Assembly: GCA_014376765.1 (NCBI GenBank)
Contig: JACMQX010000006.1
Coordinates: forward strand, 1-52,391
DNA: 52,391 nt
Source of the DNA: Ramlibacter sp.
GTDB lineage: Bacteria > Pseudomonadota > Gammaproteobacteria > Burkholderiales > Burkholderiaceae_C
Direction of reading: 5' to 3'
Part shown: piece after piece, positions 1-7,700 of the stretch
Position numbering within the stretch: the first letter of the stretch is position 1
Layout of the letters: the number at the start of each line of letters is the position of its first letter
Translations under genes and position numbers: made by a program
The notes under the pieces: generated by a model
Seen by the model: only the letters and a program-made list of their open reading frames with translations
What the model was told of the DNA's origin: nothing
Databases searched by the model: none

Positions 1-1
1 T

Positions 2-925
2 ATGAAGCCCGAAGAAATCAGGGGCCTGTGGCTTGGCACGCTGGGCGTGGTGATCTTCGCCCTCACCTTGCCCATGACGCGGTTGGCCGTGGGCACGCCT
101 GCCGACCCCCACATGTCCGGCGTCTTCATCGCCATGGGCCGGGCCGTCGTGGCAGCGGTGCTGTCGGCTGGCTTCCTGCTTGCCACACGTGCCCCGTGGC
201 CGCGTCGCGAAGACTGGCTGCCCCTGGTCATCATCTCCGGCGGCGTGGTGTTCGGCTTCCCGCTCTTGACCTCGGTGGCCATGCGCCATGTGGCAGCGGT
301 GCATGCCAGCGTGATCGTGGGTGTGCTGCCCCTGGCGACTGCCGCTGTCGGCGCCTTGCTGCATCGCCAGCGGCCATCCCCCGCGTTCTGGGCTTGCGCG
401 GCGCTGGGCAGCGCGCTGGTCGTGGTTTTTGCCATGTTGCGCTCAAGCGGCACAGGCCTGTCCATCCAGCCAGCGGACATGCTGCTGCTGGCCGCCATGG
501 CCTGCGCGGCAGTGGGCTACGGCTATGGCGCGCAACTGTCGCAGCGCATGCGCGCCGAACACGTCATCTGTTGGGCGCTGGTCCTGTGCACGCCGGTCAC
601 CGTGCCCGTCGCCGCGCTCAGCTGGCCGCACAACGACATCCCGCCATCCGCCTGGTGGGCCTTTGCCTACGTTGCGATGTTCTCGATGTGGCTGGGATTT
701 TTTGCCTGGTACAGGGGCCTGGCCATTGGTGGCACAGTACGGGTGAGCCAGGTGCAGTTGATCCAGCCGTTTGTGTCGATGCTGTTTGCTGTGCCGCTGC
801 TCGGTGAAACACTGGACGCCGTCACGGCGGGCTTTGCGCTCGCGGTGATCGCGACCGTCTTCATCGGCAAGAAAATGCCGGTTGGCCAGCCACAAAATTT
901 GAGACAGACAGGAGTACTTTCATGA
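2..925 (+). CDS. DMT/EamA-family transporter
   Basis: This 307-residue protein is a probable inner-membrane carrier of the drug/metabolite transporter superfamily. About ten hydrophobic helices form two EamA halves, roughly residues 10-145 and 160-295. Family members export amino acids or other small metabolites, but the sequence does not show the substrate. The start at base 2 is a natural N-terminus, with a short charged stretch before the first helix, so the gene is probably complete although the window edge hides its upstream region. Its stop overlaps the next start by four bases (ATGA), so it is translationally coupled to the aminotransferase. Export of a substrate or product of that enzyme is an inference from context. 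Confidence 0.85.
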   Translation: MKPEEIRGLWLGTLGVVIFALTLPMTRLAVGTPADPHMSGVFIAMGRAVVAAVLSAGFLLATRAPWPRREDWLPLVIISGGVVFGFPLLTSVAMRHVAAVHASVIVGVLPLATAAVGALLHRQRPSPAFWACAALGSALVVVFAMLRSSGTGLSIQPADMLLLAAMACAAVGYGYGAQLSQRMRAEHVICWALVLCTPVTVPVAALSWPHNDIPPSAWWAFAYVAMFSMWLGFFAWYRGLAIGGTVRVSQVQLIQPFVSMLFAVPLLGETLDAVTAGFALAVIATVFIGKKMPVGQPQNLRQTGVLS

Positions 926-2130
926 CAACACCCCCCCGCAACCCCTGGGTGCTCGCACAACGCGCGCACAAGATGAACCCGTCCGTGATCCGCGAAATCC
1001 TCAAGGTCACCGAGCGCCCGGGCATCATCAGCTTTGCCGGCGGCCTGCCCTCCCCAAAAACCTTCCCCGTCTCGGCTTTTGCCGAGGCCTGCGACAAGGT
1101 GTTGCGCGAAGACGCCCATGCCGCCCTGCAATACGCCGCCAGTGAAGGCTTCGTCGCGTTGCGCGAGATGGTCGCGGCCAGCCTGCCCTGGGAAGTTGAC
1201 CCTGCGCAGGTCCTCATCACCACCGGCTCGCAGCAGGGCCTGGACCTGGTCGCCAAGGTGCTGATCGACGCGGGCAGCCGCATCCTTGTCGAAACCCCCA
1301 CCTACCTGGGCGCGCTGCAGGCCTTCAGCCCCATGGAGCCCGACGTCGTGGCCGTGGCGAGCGACGACCAAGGCGTGAACATCGAGGATCTCAAGCGCAA
1401 GGCCCCCGGCGCGCGCTTCCTGTATGTGCTGCCCAACTTCCAGAACCCCACCGGCCGCACCATGAGCGAAGCCCGCCGCGCCGCCCTGAGCGAGGCAGCG
1501 GCCGAGGCCGGCCTGCCGATCATCGAAGACAACCCCTATGGCGACCTGTGGTTCGACGCGCCGCCGCCCGCCCCGCTCACCGCGCGCAACCCGGAAGGCT
1601 GTATCTACCTGGGTTCCTTCTCCAAGGTGCTGGCCCCCGGCCTGCGCCTGGGCTTCGTCGTCGCGCCGGCCGCGCTCTACCCCAAGCTGCTGCAGGCCAA
1701 GCAGGCGGCCGACCTGCACAGCCCCAGCTTCAACCAGCGCATGGTGGTGGAAGTGATGAAAGACGGATTCCTGGACCGCCATGTGCCCACGATCCGCGCC
1801 CTCTACAAGTCCCAGCGCGACGCGATGCTGGCCGCCATGAAGCGCGAGATGCCCGCTGGTGTGGAATGGAACACGCCCGACGGCGGCATGTTCCTCTGGG
1901 CCCGCCTGCCCGAAGGCTGCAACGCTGTCGACCTGTTACCCCAGGCCGTCGACAAGGGCGTGGCCTTCGTGCCCGGCGCCGCCTTCTATGCCGACGGCGG
2001 CGACCCGCGCACCCTGCGCCTGTCGTTCGTCACCGCCAGCGTGGACCAGATCAACACCGGCATGGTGGCCCTGGCCGCCGCCATCCGCGAATACCAGCGC
2101 GACCTGGCCCCCGCAACGGTGGAGGGCTGA
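922..2130 (+). CDS. PLP-dependent aminotransferase, class I/II (LysN/2-aminoadipate type)
   Basis: This 402-residue fold-type I aminotransferase has the conserved NFQNPTG segment, the IIEDNPYG segment and the Schiff-base lysine K235 in GSFSKVLAPGLRLGF. The pattern fits the group that includes 2-aminoadipate and aromatic aminotransferases and the catalytic domain of MocR regulators. There is no N-terminal GntR helix-turn-helix, so it is a free-standing cytosolic enzyme. It overlaps the upstream carrier by four bases and is followed four bases later by the GST gene. It would exchange an amino group between an amino acid and a 2-oxo acid. The specific amino acid cannot be told from sequence. Confidence 0.88.
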   Translation: MTTPPRNPWVLAQRAHKMNPSVIREILKVTERPGIISFAGGLPSPKTFPVSAFAEACDKVLREDAHAALQYAASEGFVALREMVAASLPWEVDPAQVLITTGSQQGLDLVAKVLIDAGSRILVETPTYLGALQAFSPMEPDVVAVASDDQGVNIEDLKRKAPGARFLYVLPNFQNPTGRTMSEARRAALSEAAAEAGLPIIEDNPYGDLWFDAPPPAPLTARNPEGCIYLGSFSKVLAPGLRLGFVVAPAALYPKLLQAKQAADLHSPSFNQRMVVEVMKDGFLDRHVPTIRALYKSQRDAMLAAMKREMPAGVEWNTPDGGMFLWARLPEGCNAVDLLPQAVDKGVAFVPGAAFYADGGDPRTLRLSFVTASVDQINTGMVALAAAIREYQRDLAPATVEG

Positions 2131-2134
2131 GCAG

Positions 2135-2755
2135 ATGCTGCACCTCTGGGGGCGCCTCTCCTCCATCAACGTACGCAAGGTCGTCTGGGCCGCGCAGGAG
2201 CTGGGCCTTGAGTTCCAGCGGACCGAAGCCGGTGGCCAGTATGGCGTGGTCCTCACGCCCGACTTCATGGCGCAGAACCCGAACTCGCTGGTGCCGCTGA
2301 TGGAGGACGAAGGCTTCACGCTCTGGGAGTCCAACGTCATCGTGCGCTACCTGTGCGCCAAACATTCCGACGGCAAGCTCTACCCGGCCACACTGAATGG
2401 CCGCTTTGATGCCGAGCGGTGGATGGACTGGCAGCAGACCACGCTCAACCCGGCGGGCCGCGAAGCCTTCATCCAGCTCATGCGCCGACCCGACGGCCAG
2501 AGTGACATGAACAAGGTCGCGCAGTCAATTGCCGCGACCGAGCCCTTGCTGGACCTGCTGGACCGCCACCTGGAAGGCCGCGACTACCTGCTGGGTAGCG
2601 AGTTCACCATGGCCGACATCCCCGTCGCCTGCGAAATCCACCGCTGGTTCGGCCTGCCGCGCGAGCGCCAGCCGCGCGCCCACCTGGACCGCTGGTACCA
2701 GCACATCCTGGCCCGCTCGGCATCACGCGGCGTGCTGGACTTTCCCTTGTCCTGA
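2135..2755 (+). CDS. Glutathione S-transferase family protein
   Basis: This 206-residue cytosolic protein has a thioredoxin-like N-terminal domain (about 1-80) and an all-helical C-terminal domain (about 90-200), the usual GST length. The ATG at 2135 gives MLHLWGRLSSINVRKV, with a serine-rich active-site loop as in theta/beta-like GSTs. The NSLVPLMEDEGFTLWESNVI segment holds the usual cis-Pro and glutathione gamma-Glu contact Glu-Ser pair. It lies four bases after the aminotransferase stop and 17 bases before the PhzF-like gene, so it belongs to the same operon. Its role could be a glutathione-dependent isomerisation or detoxification. The substrate is unknown. Confidence 0.87.
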   Translation: MLHLWGRLSSINVRKVVWAAQELGLEFQRTEAGGQYGVVLTPDFMAQNPNSLVPLMEDEGFTLWESNVIVRYLCAKHSDGKLYPATLNGRFDAERWMDWQQTTLNPAGREAFIQLMRRPDGQSDMNKVAQSIAATEPLLDLLDRHLEGRDYLLGSEFTMADIPVACEIHRWFGLPRERQPRAHLDRWYQHILARSASRGVLDFPLS

Positions 2756-2772
2756 AACCCGCATACACGCCC

Positions 2773-3636
2773 ATGAAACAGCGCCCCTTCAAGCAAGTCG
2801 ACGTCTTCACAACAACACCCTACCTCGGCAACCCGCTGGCCGTGGTGCTGGACGGCAGTGGCCTGTCCACGCAAGAGATGCAGCACTTCACCAACTGGAC
2901 CAACTTGTCGGAAGCCACCTTCCTGCTGCCACCCACACAGGCAGGCGCTGAATACAAGGTTCGCATCTTCTGCCCGGGCCGCGAGCTGCCATTCGCCGGC
3001 CACCCCACACTGGGCAGTTGCCACGCCTGGCTGGAGGCTGGCGGCAAGCCCCAAGGCGACTACGTTGTGCAGGAATGCGGCATCGGCCTCGTGAAACTCA
3101 GACGCGACGGGCAGCGCCTGGCTTTTGCCGCACCGCCATTGAGAAAAGGCGGGCCCCTGCCTGAAGCCGACGTAGCGCTGATCGCGCGCGGACTGGGCGT
3201 TGCGCGCCAGGACATCGTCGACCACGCCTGGTGCGACAACGGACCCAACTGGCGCGGCGTGATGCTGGCGTCGGCGCAGCAAGTGCTGGCGTTGAAACCG
3301 GACGCGGCCATCCTCGCCGGCCTGGACATCGGCGTGGTCGGCCCGCGTGGCAAGGTCGGGGTGGTGGGCGCGACACAGCGTGAGGACGAGTGCGCCTTCG
3401 AGGTACGCGCCTTCTTCCCCGGCAACAACAGCATGGCCGAAGACCCGGTCACCGGCAGCCTGAACGCCGCGCTTGCGCAATGGCTGATCGGCGCCGGGCT
3501 CGCGCCCCCTGAATACATCGCCAGCCAGGGCACCGCCCTGGGCCGCGCCGGCCGCGTCCATGTGCAGCAGCAGGGCGGCGACATCTGGATCGGTGGCGCA
3601 TCTGTCACCTGCGTAGACGGCACCGTGAGTCTGTAA
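2773..3636 (+). CDS. PhzF-family isomerase/epimerase-like protein
   Basis: This 287-residue protein has the two-lobed diaminopimelate-epimerase-like fold of the PhzF family. The catalytic glutamate is E47 in NLSEATFL, and the conserved ELPFAGHPTLGS segment and the C-terminal EDPVTGSLNAALAQWL segment are present. In phenazine producers PhzF isomerises a dihydroanthranilate derivative, but most members, like this one, lie outside phenazine clusters and have unknown substrates. No other phz gene is nearby. Its place between a GST and a glyoxalase-like gene suggests a step in catabolism of an amino-acid-derived compound. Length and motifs look intact. Confidence 0.85.
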   Translation: MKQRPFKQVDVFTTTPYLGNPLAVVLDGSGLSTQEMQHFTNWTNLSEATFLLPPTQAGAEYKVRIFCPGRELPFAGHPTLGSCHAWLEAGGKPQGDYVVQECGIGLVKLRRDGQRLAFAAPPLRKGGPLPEADVALIARGLGVARQDIVDHAWCDNGPNWRGVMLASAQQVLALKPDAAILAGLDIGVVGPRGKVGVVGATQREDECAFEVRAFFPGNNSMAEDPVTGSLNAALAQWLIGAGLAPPEYIASQGTALGRAGRVHVQQQGGDIWIGGASVTCVDGTVSL

Positions 3637-3648
3637 GGGAGCTGCGCC

Positions 3649-4338
3649 GTGACGAACAGCCGCATCGACCACCTCGTCATCATCGCCGCCAGCCTCGCTG
3701 ATGGCGTGGCCTGGTGCGAGGCCACCATGGGCGTGACGCCCGCGCCCGGTGGCGAGCATGCGCTCATGGGTACGCACAACCGCCTGATGCGCATCGCCAC
3801 CGTCAATTACCCGCGCGCCTACTTCGAGATCATCGCCATCAACCCTGCGCGGCCACAGCCGCAGCCCGCGCGGACCGGGCGCTGGTTCGACATGGACAAC
3901 GCCGCCCTGCAAGAGCGCGTGGCCCGGGACGGCCCGCAACTGGCCCACTACGTGGTCAACGTGCCCGACGTGGCGGCCGCCTGCAAGTCACTCGCTGACC
4001 TGGGGCTGGACCGGGGCCGGGCGCTCAAAGCCTCGCGCATGACGCCGCGCGGCCTGCTCGAATGGCAGATCACCGTGCGCGACGACGGCCAGCGCCTGTT
4101 TGACGGCGCCCTCCCCACGCTCATCGAATGGGGCGATGTGCATCCCATCGCGGCCCTGCCCGAGTCGGGAATCACGTTGCAGTCGATGGCGGTGCGCCAC
4201 CCGCGCGCCGCTGAACTGTCGGCCGCACACGAGGCGATCGGGCTGGTGGACGTGGGCCTGAGCCAGGGCCCAGCCAACCTCGCCGCCACGCTGCGCACGC
4301 CGCGCGGCCTCGTCACCCTTGAATCGCGAGGCCTTTGA
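3649..4338 (+). CDS. Glyoxalase-like (VOC) domain protein
   Basis: This 229-residue protein begins IDHLVIIAASLADGVAWCE and contains the YFEIIAINP segment typical of the glyoxalase-like domain (vicinal oxygen chelate superfamily). The best start is GTG at 3649, 12 bases after the PhzF stop. Such domains bind a divalent metal and act in lyase, isomerase or dioxygenase chemistry, or act only as binding proteins. The sequence alone does not assign a reaction. The C-terminal half continues with repeat-like beta-alpha elements, consistent with a two-lobed domain. It is part of the 2-5386 run. Confidence 0.75.
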   Translation: MTNSRIDHLVIIAASLADGVAWCEATMGVTPAPGGEHALMGTHNRLMRIATVNYPRAYFEIIAINPARPQPQPARTGRWFDMDNAALQERVARDGPQLAHYVVNVPDVAAACKSLADLGLDRGRALKASRMTPRGLLEWQITVRDDGQRLFDGALPTLIEWGDVHPIAALPESGITLQSMAVRHPRAAELSAAHEAIGLVDVGLSQGPANLAATLRTPRGLVTLESRGL

Positions 4339-4376
4339 TGCTCGCGCTGTGCATCGCCTCCACCGAAAGAAAATAA

Positions 4377-5386
4377 ATGTTCACCCGCGAAGAAGTGCAG
4401 GCCGCACAGCGCACGGTCTATGCCGCGATGCCACCCACGCCGCAATACCACTGGCCGCTGCTCGAGCAACGGCTGGGCATGAAGCTGTCGGTCAAACATG
4501 AAAACCACACGCCGGCCGGCGCCTTCAAGGTCCGCGGTGGCCTCACTTACTTTGAGCAACTGGTGCAACGCCGGCCACAAGGCAGCGGCGTGATCGCCGC
4601 CACGCGCGGCAACCACGGCCAGGCGGTCGGCTTCGCGGCGCGCAAATACGGCATGGCGGGAACCATCCTAGGGCCGCCCGGGCGCACGGCGTGGCCTGCA
4701 CCATCGTGGTGCCGCGCGGCAACTCATTGGAAAAGAACGCCGCCATGCGGGCCCTGGGCGTGACGCTCATCGAGCACGGCGAAGAATTCCAGGCCGCGCG
4801 CGAACACGCCACCTCCCTGGCCGCTGAACGTGGCCTGCATATGGTGCCCTCGTTCCACCGCGATCTGATCAAGGGCGTGATGACGTACTGGGTCGAGTTC
4901 TTCGAAAGCTTCGCACCGGGCGAAATGCCCGAGGTGGTGTTCGTCCCCATAGGCCAGGGCTCGGGTTTTTGCGCCGCTGCTGTCGCGCGCGTATACACCG
5001 GGGTCACGTGCAAGCTGGTGGGCGTGGTGTCGGCCCATGCCACGGCTTACCTGGACTCGTTCAAATCCGGCCAGTTGATGGAGTCCCCGGTCACCACCGT
5101 ACTGGCCGACGGCATGGCCTGCCGCGTGCCGGACCCCGAGTCGCTGGAGATCGTGCTGCGCGAAGCCGACGATGTCGTCGCCGTGACGGACGCGGAGGTT
5201 GCGCAAGCCATGCGTGTCCTGTTCGCCGACACCCACAACGTCGCCGAAGGCGCGGGCGCCGCGTCGCTGGCTGCAGCGATGCAGCAAGGTGAACGCTGGC
5301 AAGGACGGCGTGTGGGCACCACGCTGTGCGGCGGGAATGTCGACAGTGATGTGTTTGCCAGGGTGCTTGCCGGGGGCTGCCACTAA
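4377..5386 (+). pseudogene. Threonine/serine dehydratase-like gene, frameshifted
   Basis: Two overlapping reading frames together encode one PLP-dependent threonine dehydratase of about 320 residues. The first frame (from ATG 4377) carries the PLP lysine in NHTPAGAFKVRGG and the TRGNHGQAVGFAA segment. The second frame resumes at ACTIVVPRGNSLEKN and ends with GTTLCGGNVDSDVF. The frames are separated by an imperfect duplication: 4635-4670 reads AARKYGMAGTIL in the first frame and 4673-4708 reads AARAHGVACTIV in the second. The 38-base offset shifts the frame. As written no full enzyme can be made. The break may be a real mutation, a recombination junction between two homologues, or an assembly error. 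It is the last gene of the 2-5386 run. Confidence 0.82.
4635..4708 (+). repeat. Diverged 36-base tandem duplication causing the frameshift
   Basis: Positions 4635-4670 and 4673-4708 encode the same stretch of the dehydratase in two versions (7 of 12 residues identical, 23 of 36 bases by my count), separated by two extra bases. Many differences fall at third codon positions, which looks like two divergent homologues joined out of register rather than recent slippage. A CCTAGG sequence, containing the generally rare CTAG tetramer, sits at the junction (4667-4672). Confidence 0.8.
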
Positions 5387-5391
5387 GGGAT

Positions 5392-5502
5392 GTCATCCCG
5401 GACTTGATGAGCCTGCCCCGGACTTGATCCGGGGGGATCCATGTCTGCGTGAAGATGCGTGACTTCATGCAAGCATGGATTGCGGGACAAGCCCGCAATG
5501 AC
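5392..5502. repeat. GTCAT...ATGAC palindromic intergenic repeat, copy 1
   Basis: The element begins GTCATCCCGG and ends GCAATGAC. It contains a hairpin with 7-bp arms CCCCGGA/TCCGGGG and one with 8-bp arms ATTGCGGG/CCCGCAAT. A relative with the same two-hairpin design lies at 28497-28585. It occupies most of the 208-base gap after the broken dehydratase; no gene is seen in the rest of that gap. Its function is unknown; such elements can act as transcription attenuators or be non-autonomous mobile repeats. Confidence 0.7.
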
Positions 5503-5594
5503 AGATTTTGACAGCGCGCCATGCCGGTCTCCCGCGCGACGCACGGTCGCCACCGGGACTTCCATGTCCGTCGTGCTTCGCCAGAATCCCCCCC

Positions 5595-6266
5595 ATGGGA
5601 ACCCTCTACCTTGTGCGCCATGGCCAGGCCTCGTTTGGCGCGGACGACTACGACATGCTCAGCGAGCTGGGCCATCGCCAGAGCGTCCGGCTGGGCGAGT
5701 ACTTTGCGCAGAAGGGCCTGACGTTCGACGCCGTGCTCACCGGCACGCTGCGCCGCCATGCCGAGACCTGGGCCGGCATCACCAAAGGGATGGACACTGC
5801 GCCAGAGGCGCTGCAATGGCCCGGCCTCAACGAATACGACAGTGAGGCGGTGATCGCCGCCATCCATCCGCACAAACTTGAAAAGCCGGACTCGCCCGAG
5901 ATGTACCGCCACCACTTCCGCCTGCTGCGCGACGGCCTGGCCCAGTGGATGGCAGGCGTCGTCAGCCCCAAGGGCATGCCCAGCTACAGCGACTTTGTCA
6001 AAGGCGTGACCAGCGCGCTGGACCATGTGCGCGCCTCGCACCATGGCGCTAACGTGCTCATCGTCTCCAGCGGCGGGCCGATCTCTACCGCCGTCGGCCA
6101 CGTGCTGGGCACCAGCCCCGAGACCACCATCGAGCTCAACCTGCGCATCCGCAACAGCTCGGTCACCGAGTTTGCGTTCACACCCAAGCGCCACATGCTG
6201 GTGACCTACAACACCCTGCCGCACCTGGACCACGCCGACTACAAGGACTGGACAACGTATGCATAA
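5595..6266 (+). CDS. Histidine phosphatase superfamily protein with an atypical second motif
   Basis: This 223-residue cytosolic protein starts MGTLYLVRHGQASFG, giving the phosphohistidine motif RHG with H9. The LTGTLRRHAETW segment matches the second conserved block. At the position where phosphoglycerate-mutase-like enzymes usually carry the second catalytic histidine (S-H-G-G), this protein reads VSSGGPIS with S159. It may therefore be slow, specialised or catalytically altered. The ATG at 5595 is preferred because it opens directly on the first beta strand; a longer in-frame start at 5508 adds an unconserved leader. It is isolated, with a repeat element upstream and a hairpin-rich region downstream. 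Confidence 0.85.
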   Translation: MGTLYLVRHGQASFGADDYDMLSELGHRQSVRLGEYFAQKGLTFDAVLTGTLRRHAETWAGITKGMDTAPEALQWPGLNEYDSEAVIAAIHPHKLEKPDSPEMYRHHFRLLRDGLAQWMAGVVSPKGMPSYSDFVKGVTSALDHVRASHHGANVLIVSSGGPISTAVGHVLGTSPETTIELNLRIRNSSVTEFAFTPKRHMLVTYNTLPHLDHADYKDWTTYA

Positions 6267-6276
6267 GACGCTCCCC

Positions 6277-6337
6277 GAAGCGCGCTGACGCGCGCTTCCC
6301 CTCACTGGGGGGCAATGCAGCGGCCCGGCAAAGCCGG
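6277..6337. repeat. Triple-hairpin intergenic element, possible bidirectional terminator
   Basis: Three hairpins lie close together between convergent genes. One has 9-bp arms GAAGCGCGC/GCGCGCTTC with a TGAC loop (6277-6298). A short one has CCCC/GGGG arms (about 6298-6310). A third has CCGGC/GCCGG arms (6325-6337). There is no long T run. I recall similar elements being common between genes in Comamonadaceae, so it is probably a dispersed repeat that also stops transcription. Confidence 0.55.
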
Positions 6338-6358
6338 TTCTGCGCATTCCCGGGAGGC

Positions 6359-6802
6359 TTAGTACGTTTTGTACGGCAGGAACTTGCCCGACAACACCAC
6401 ATTGACGCGGTCACCCTTGGGGTCCGGCTCGCGGACGATGTCCATCTTGAAGTCGATTGCGCTCATGATGCCGTCGCCAAACTCCTCGTGGATCAGTTCT
6501 TTGATCGTCGTCCCATACACGTTGACCATTTCATACCAGCGGTAGATCAGCGGATCGGTCGGCACAGCCGTGGGCAACGAGCCCTTGTAGGGCACAACCT
6601 GCAACCACTTCTGCTCTTCAGCGTTGAGGCTAAAAATCTTGCCGATGGTCTTGGCCTGGGCGGCGTCCAGCGTCATCTGCCCCAGGCAAGCGGCGGTCAC
6701 CCATTCCTTGCTGAGCCCCACCTTCTTGGCGACGGATTCCCAGGTCAGACCCTTGCTCACTTTGGCGGTGATGATTTTTTCGGTGATGTCGTTGCGGTTC
6801 AT
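6359..6802 (-). CDS. cynS: Cyanase (cyanate hydratase)
   Basis: This 147-residue cytosolic enzyme decomposes cyanate with bicarbonate to carbon dioxide and ammonia via carbamate. The N-terminal half is the POU-like helical domain (LTWESVAKKVGLSKEWV). The C-terminal half carries the family active-site set in DPLIYRWYEMVNVYG and DGIMSAIDFKMD: R88, E91 and S114, which correspond to the R96/E99/S122 triad of the E. coli enzyme. Length is typical. It is the last gene of the minus-strand run with the three ABC transporter genes, 51 bases after the ATPase stop. No carbonic anhydrase (cynT) or LysR-type cynR is adjacent; the gene pair upstream is a two-component system instead. Confidence 0.96.
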   Translation of the reverse strand: MNRNDITEKIITAKVSKGLTWESVAKKVGLSKEWVTAACLGQMTLDAAQAKTIGKIFSLNAEEQKWLQVVPYKGSLPTAVPTDPLIYRWYEMVNVYGTTIKELIHEEFGDGIMSAIDFKMDIVREPDPKGDRVNVVLSGKFLPYKTY

Positions 6803-6853
6803 GTCTTCTTCTCCTGTTTTTAAAGTGATGGCTGGGGTTGTGTGTTGTCAGAT

Positions 6854-7657
6854 TCAATGGGCGTCGCCCGGCTTGGCGCGCGCGATCAAAAAGTCGACGA
6901 TGTGGTTGCGCAGCTCGTAGTAGCCCGGCAGGTGGTGCAGCCCCGCACGCGTGCGGTCGCGCGGCAGCGTGTTGGTCACCGACTCGCCGATGCCGCCCGC
7001 CACGTAGCCCGCCGGTGTCTCTGCGCCGTTCTTCATCAGCAAAATGCGGTCCGCCAGCAGGATGGCTTCGTCCACATCGTGGGTAATCATGAATACCGTC
7101 TGGTGCGAGTCGCGCACGATATTCATCAGCTCTTCCTGGATGGTGCCGCGGGTGAGTGCGTCCAGCGCGCCAAAGGGCTCGTCCAGCAGCAGCATCTTGG
7201 GGCTGATGGCGAATGCCCGGGCAATGCCCACGCGCTGCTTCATGCCGCCCGAGAGTTGCGAGGGCTTCTTGTCGATGGCGGCCGACAGGCCCACCATGGC
7301 CACATAACGCTCCACATGCGCGTTCACCTCAGGTGCTTTCCAGCCCGGCCATTTCGATGCAACGGCAAAGGCGATGTTCTTGCGCACGCTGAGCCACGGC
7401 ATCAGCGCATGGCTCTGGAACACCACGCCGCGCTCCAGGCTGGGGCCAGCGACCTCGCGGCCGTCCATGAACACATTCCCGGTACTGGCCGTGTCCAGCC
7501 CTGCCAGCACATTGAGGATGGTCGTCTTGCCGCAGCCCGAGTGGCCGATGATGCAAACGAACTCGCCTTTGTTCAGGGTGAATGAAACGTTGTCAAATAC
7601 CGGCTTGCCGGGCGTGAAGGTTTTGGAGAGGCCTTCGATCTTGAGGAAATCCTGCAT
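6854..7657 (-). CDS. Nitrate/cyanate-type ABC transporter ATP-binding protein
   Basis: This 267-residue ATPase belongs to the NrtD/CynD/TauB-like class. Walker A is GHSGCGKTT (38-46), the signature LSGGMKQR (135-142) and Walker B LLLDE (156-160), followed by PFGALD and the ITHDVDEA switch. An in-frame start at 7711 would add an unconserved leader and overlap the permease stop, so the ATG at 7657 is chosen. It energises uptake by the permease encoded upstream. Cyanate is the likely substrate because cyanase is the next gene. Nitrate cannot be excluded from motifs alone, but no nitrate reductase gene is present. Confidence 0.92.
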   Translation of the reverse strand: MQDFLKIEGLSKTFTPGKPVFDNVSFTLNKGEFVCIIGHSGCGKTTILNVLAGLDTASTGNVFMDGREVAGPSLERGVVFQSHALMPWLSVRKNIAFAVASKWPGWKAPEVNAHVERYVAMVGLSAAIDKKPSQLSGGMKQRVGIARAFAISPKMLLLDEPFGALDALTRGTIQEELMNIVRDSHQTVFMITHDVDEAILLADRILLMKNGAETPAGYVAGGIGESVTNTLPRDRTRAGLHHLPGYYELRNHIVDFLIARAKPGDAH

Positions 7658-7700
7658 TGTTCGATCCTTGGCCTTGGGCCCTGCTGCGTCGGCGCGGTGC

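Noticed and set aside
667..1782. Long minus-strand open frame opposite the aminotransferase
   Set aside because: It is a shadow of the GC-rich coding strand: the plus-strand frame carries all family motifs, and the opposite translation has no recognisable domain.
2773..3636. Phenazine biosynthesis cluster
   Set aside because: Only a PhzF-family gene is present; none of the other phz genes is in the window.
2584..3948. 454-codon minus-strand open frame opposite the GST, PhzF and glyoxalase genes
   Set aside because: It spans three well-supported plus-strand genes and their junctions. Its composition (Gly, Ala, Arg, Val, His) is typical of antisense GC-rich DNA.
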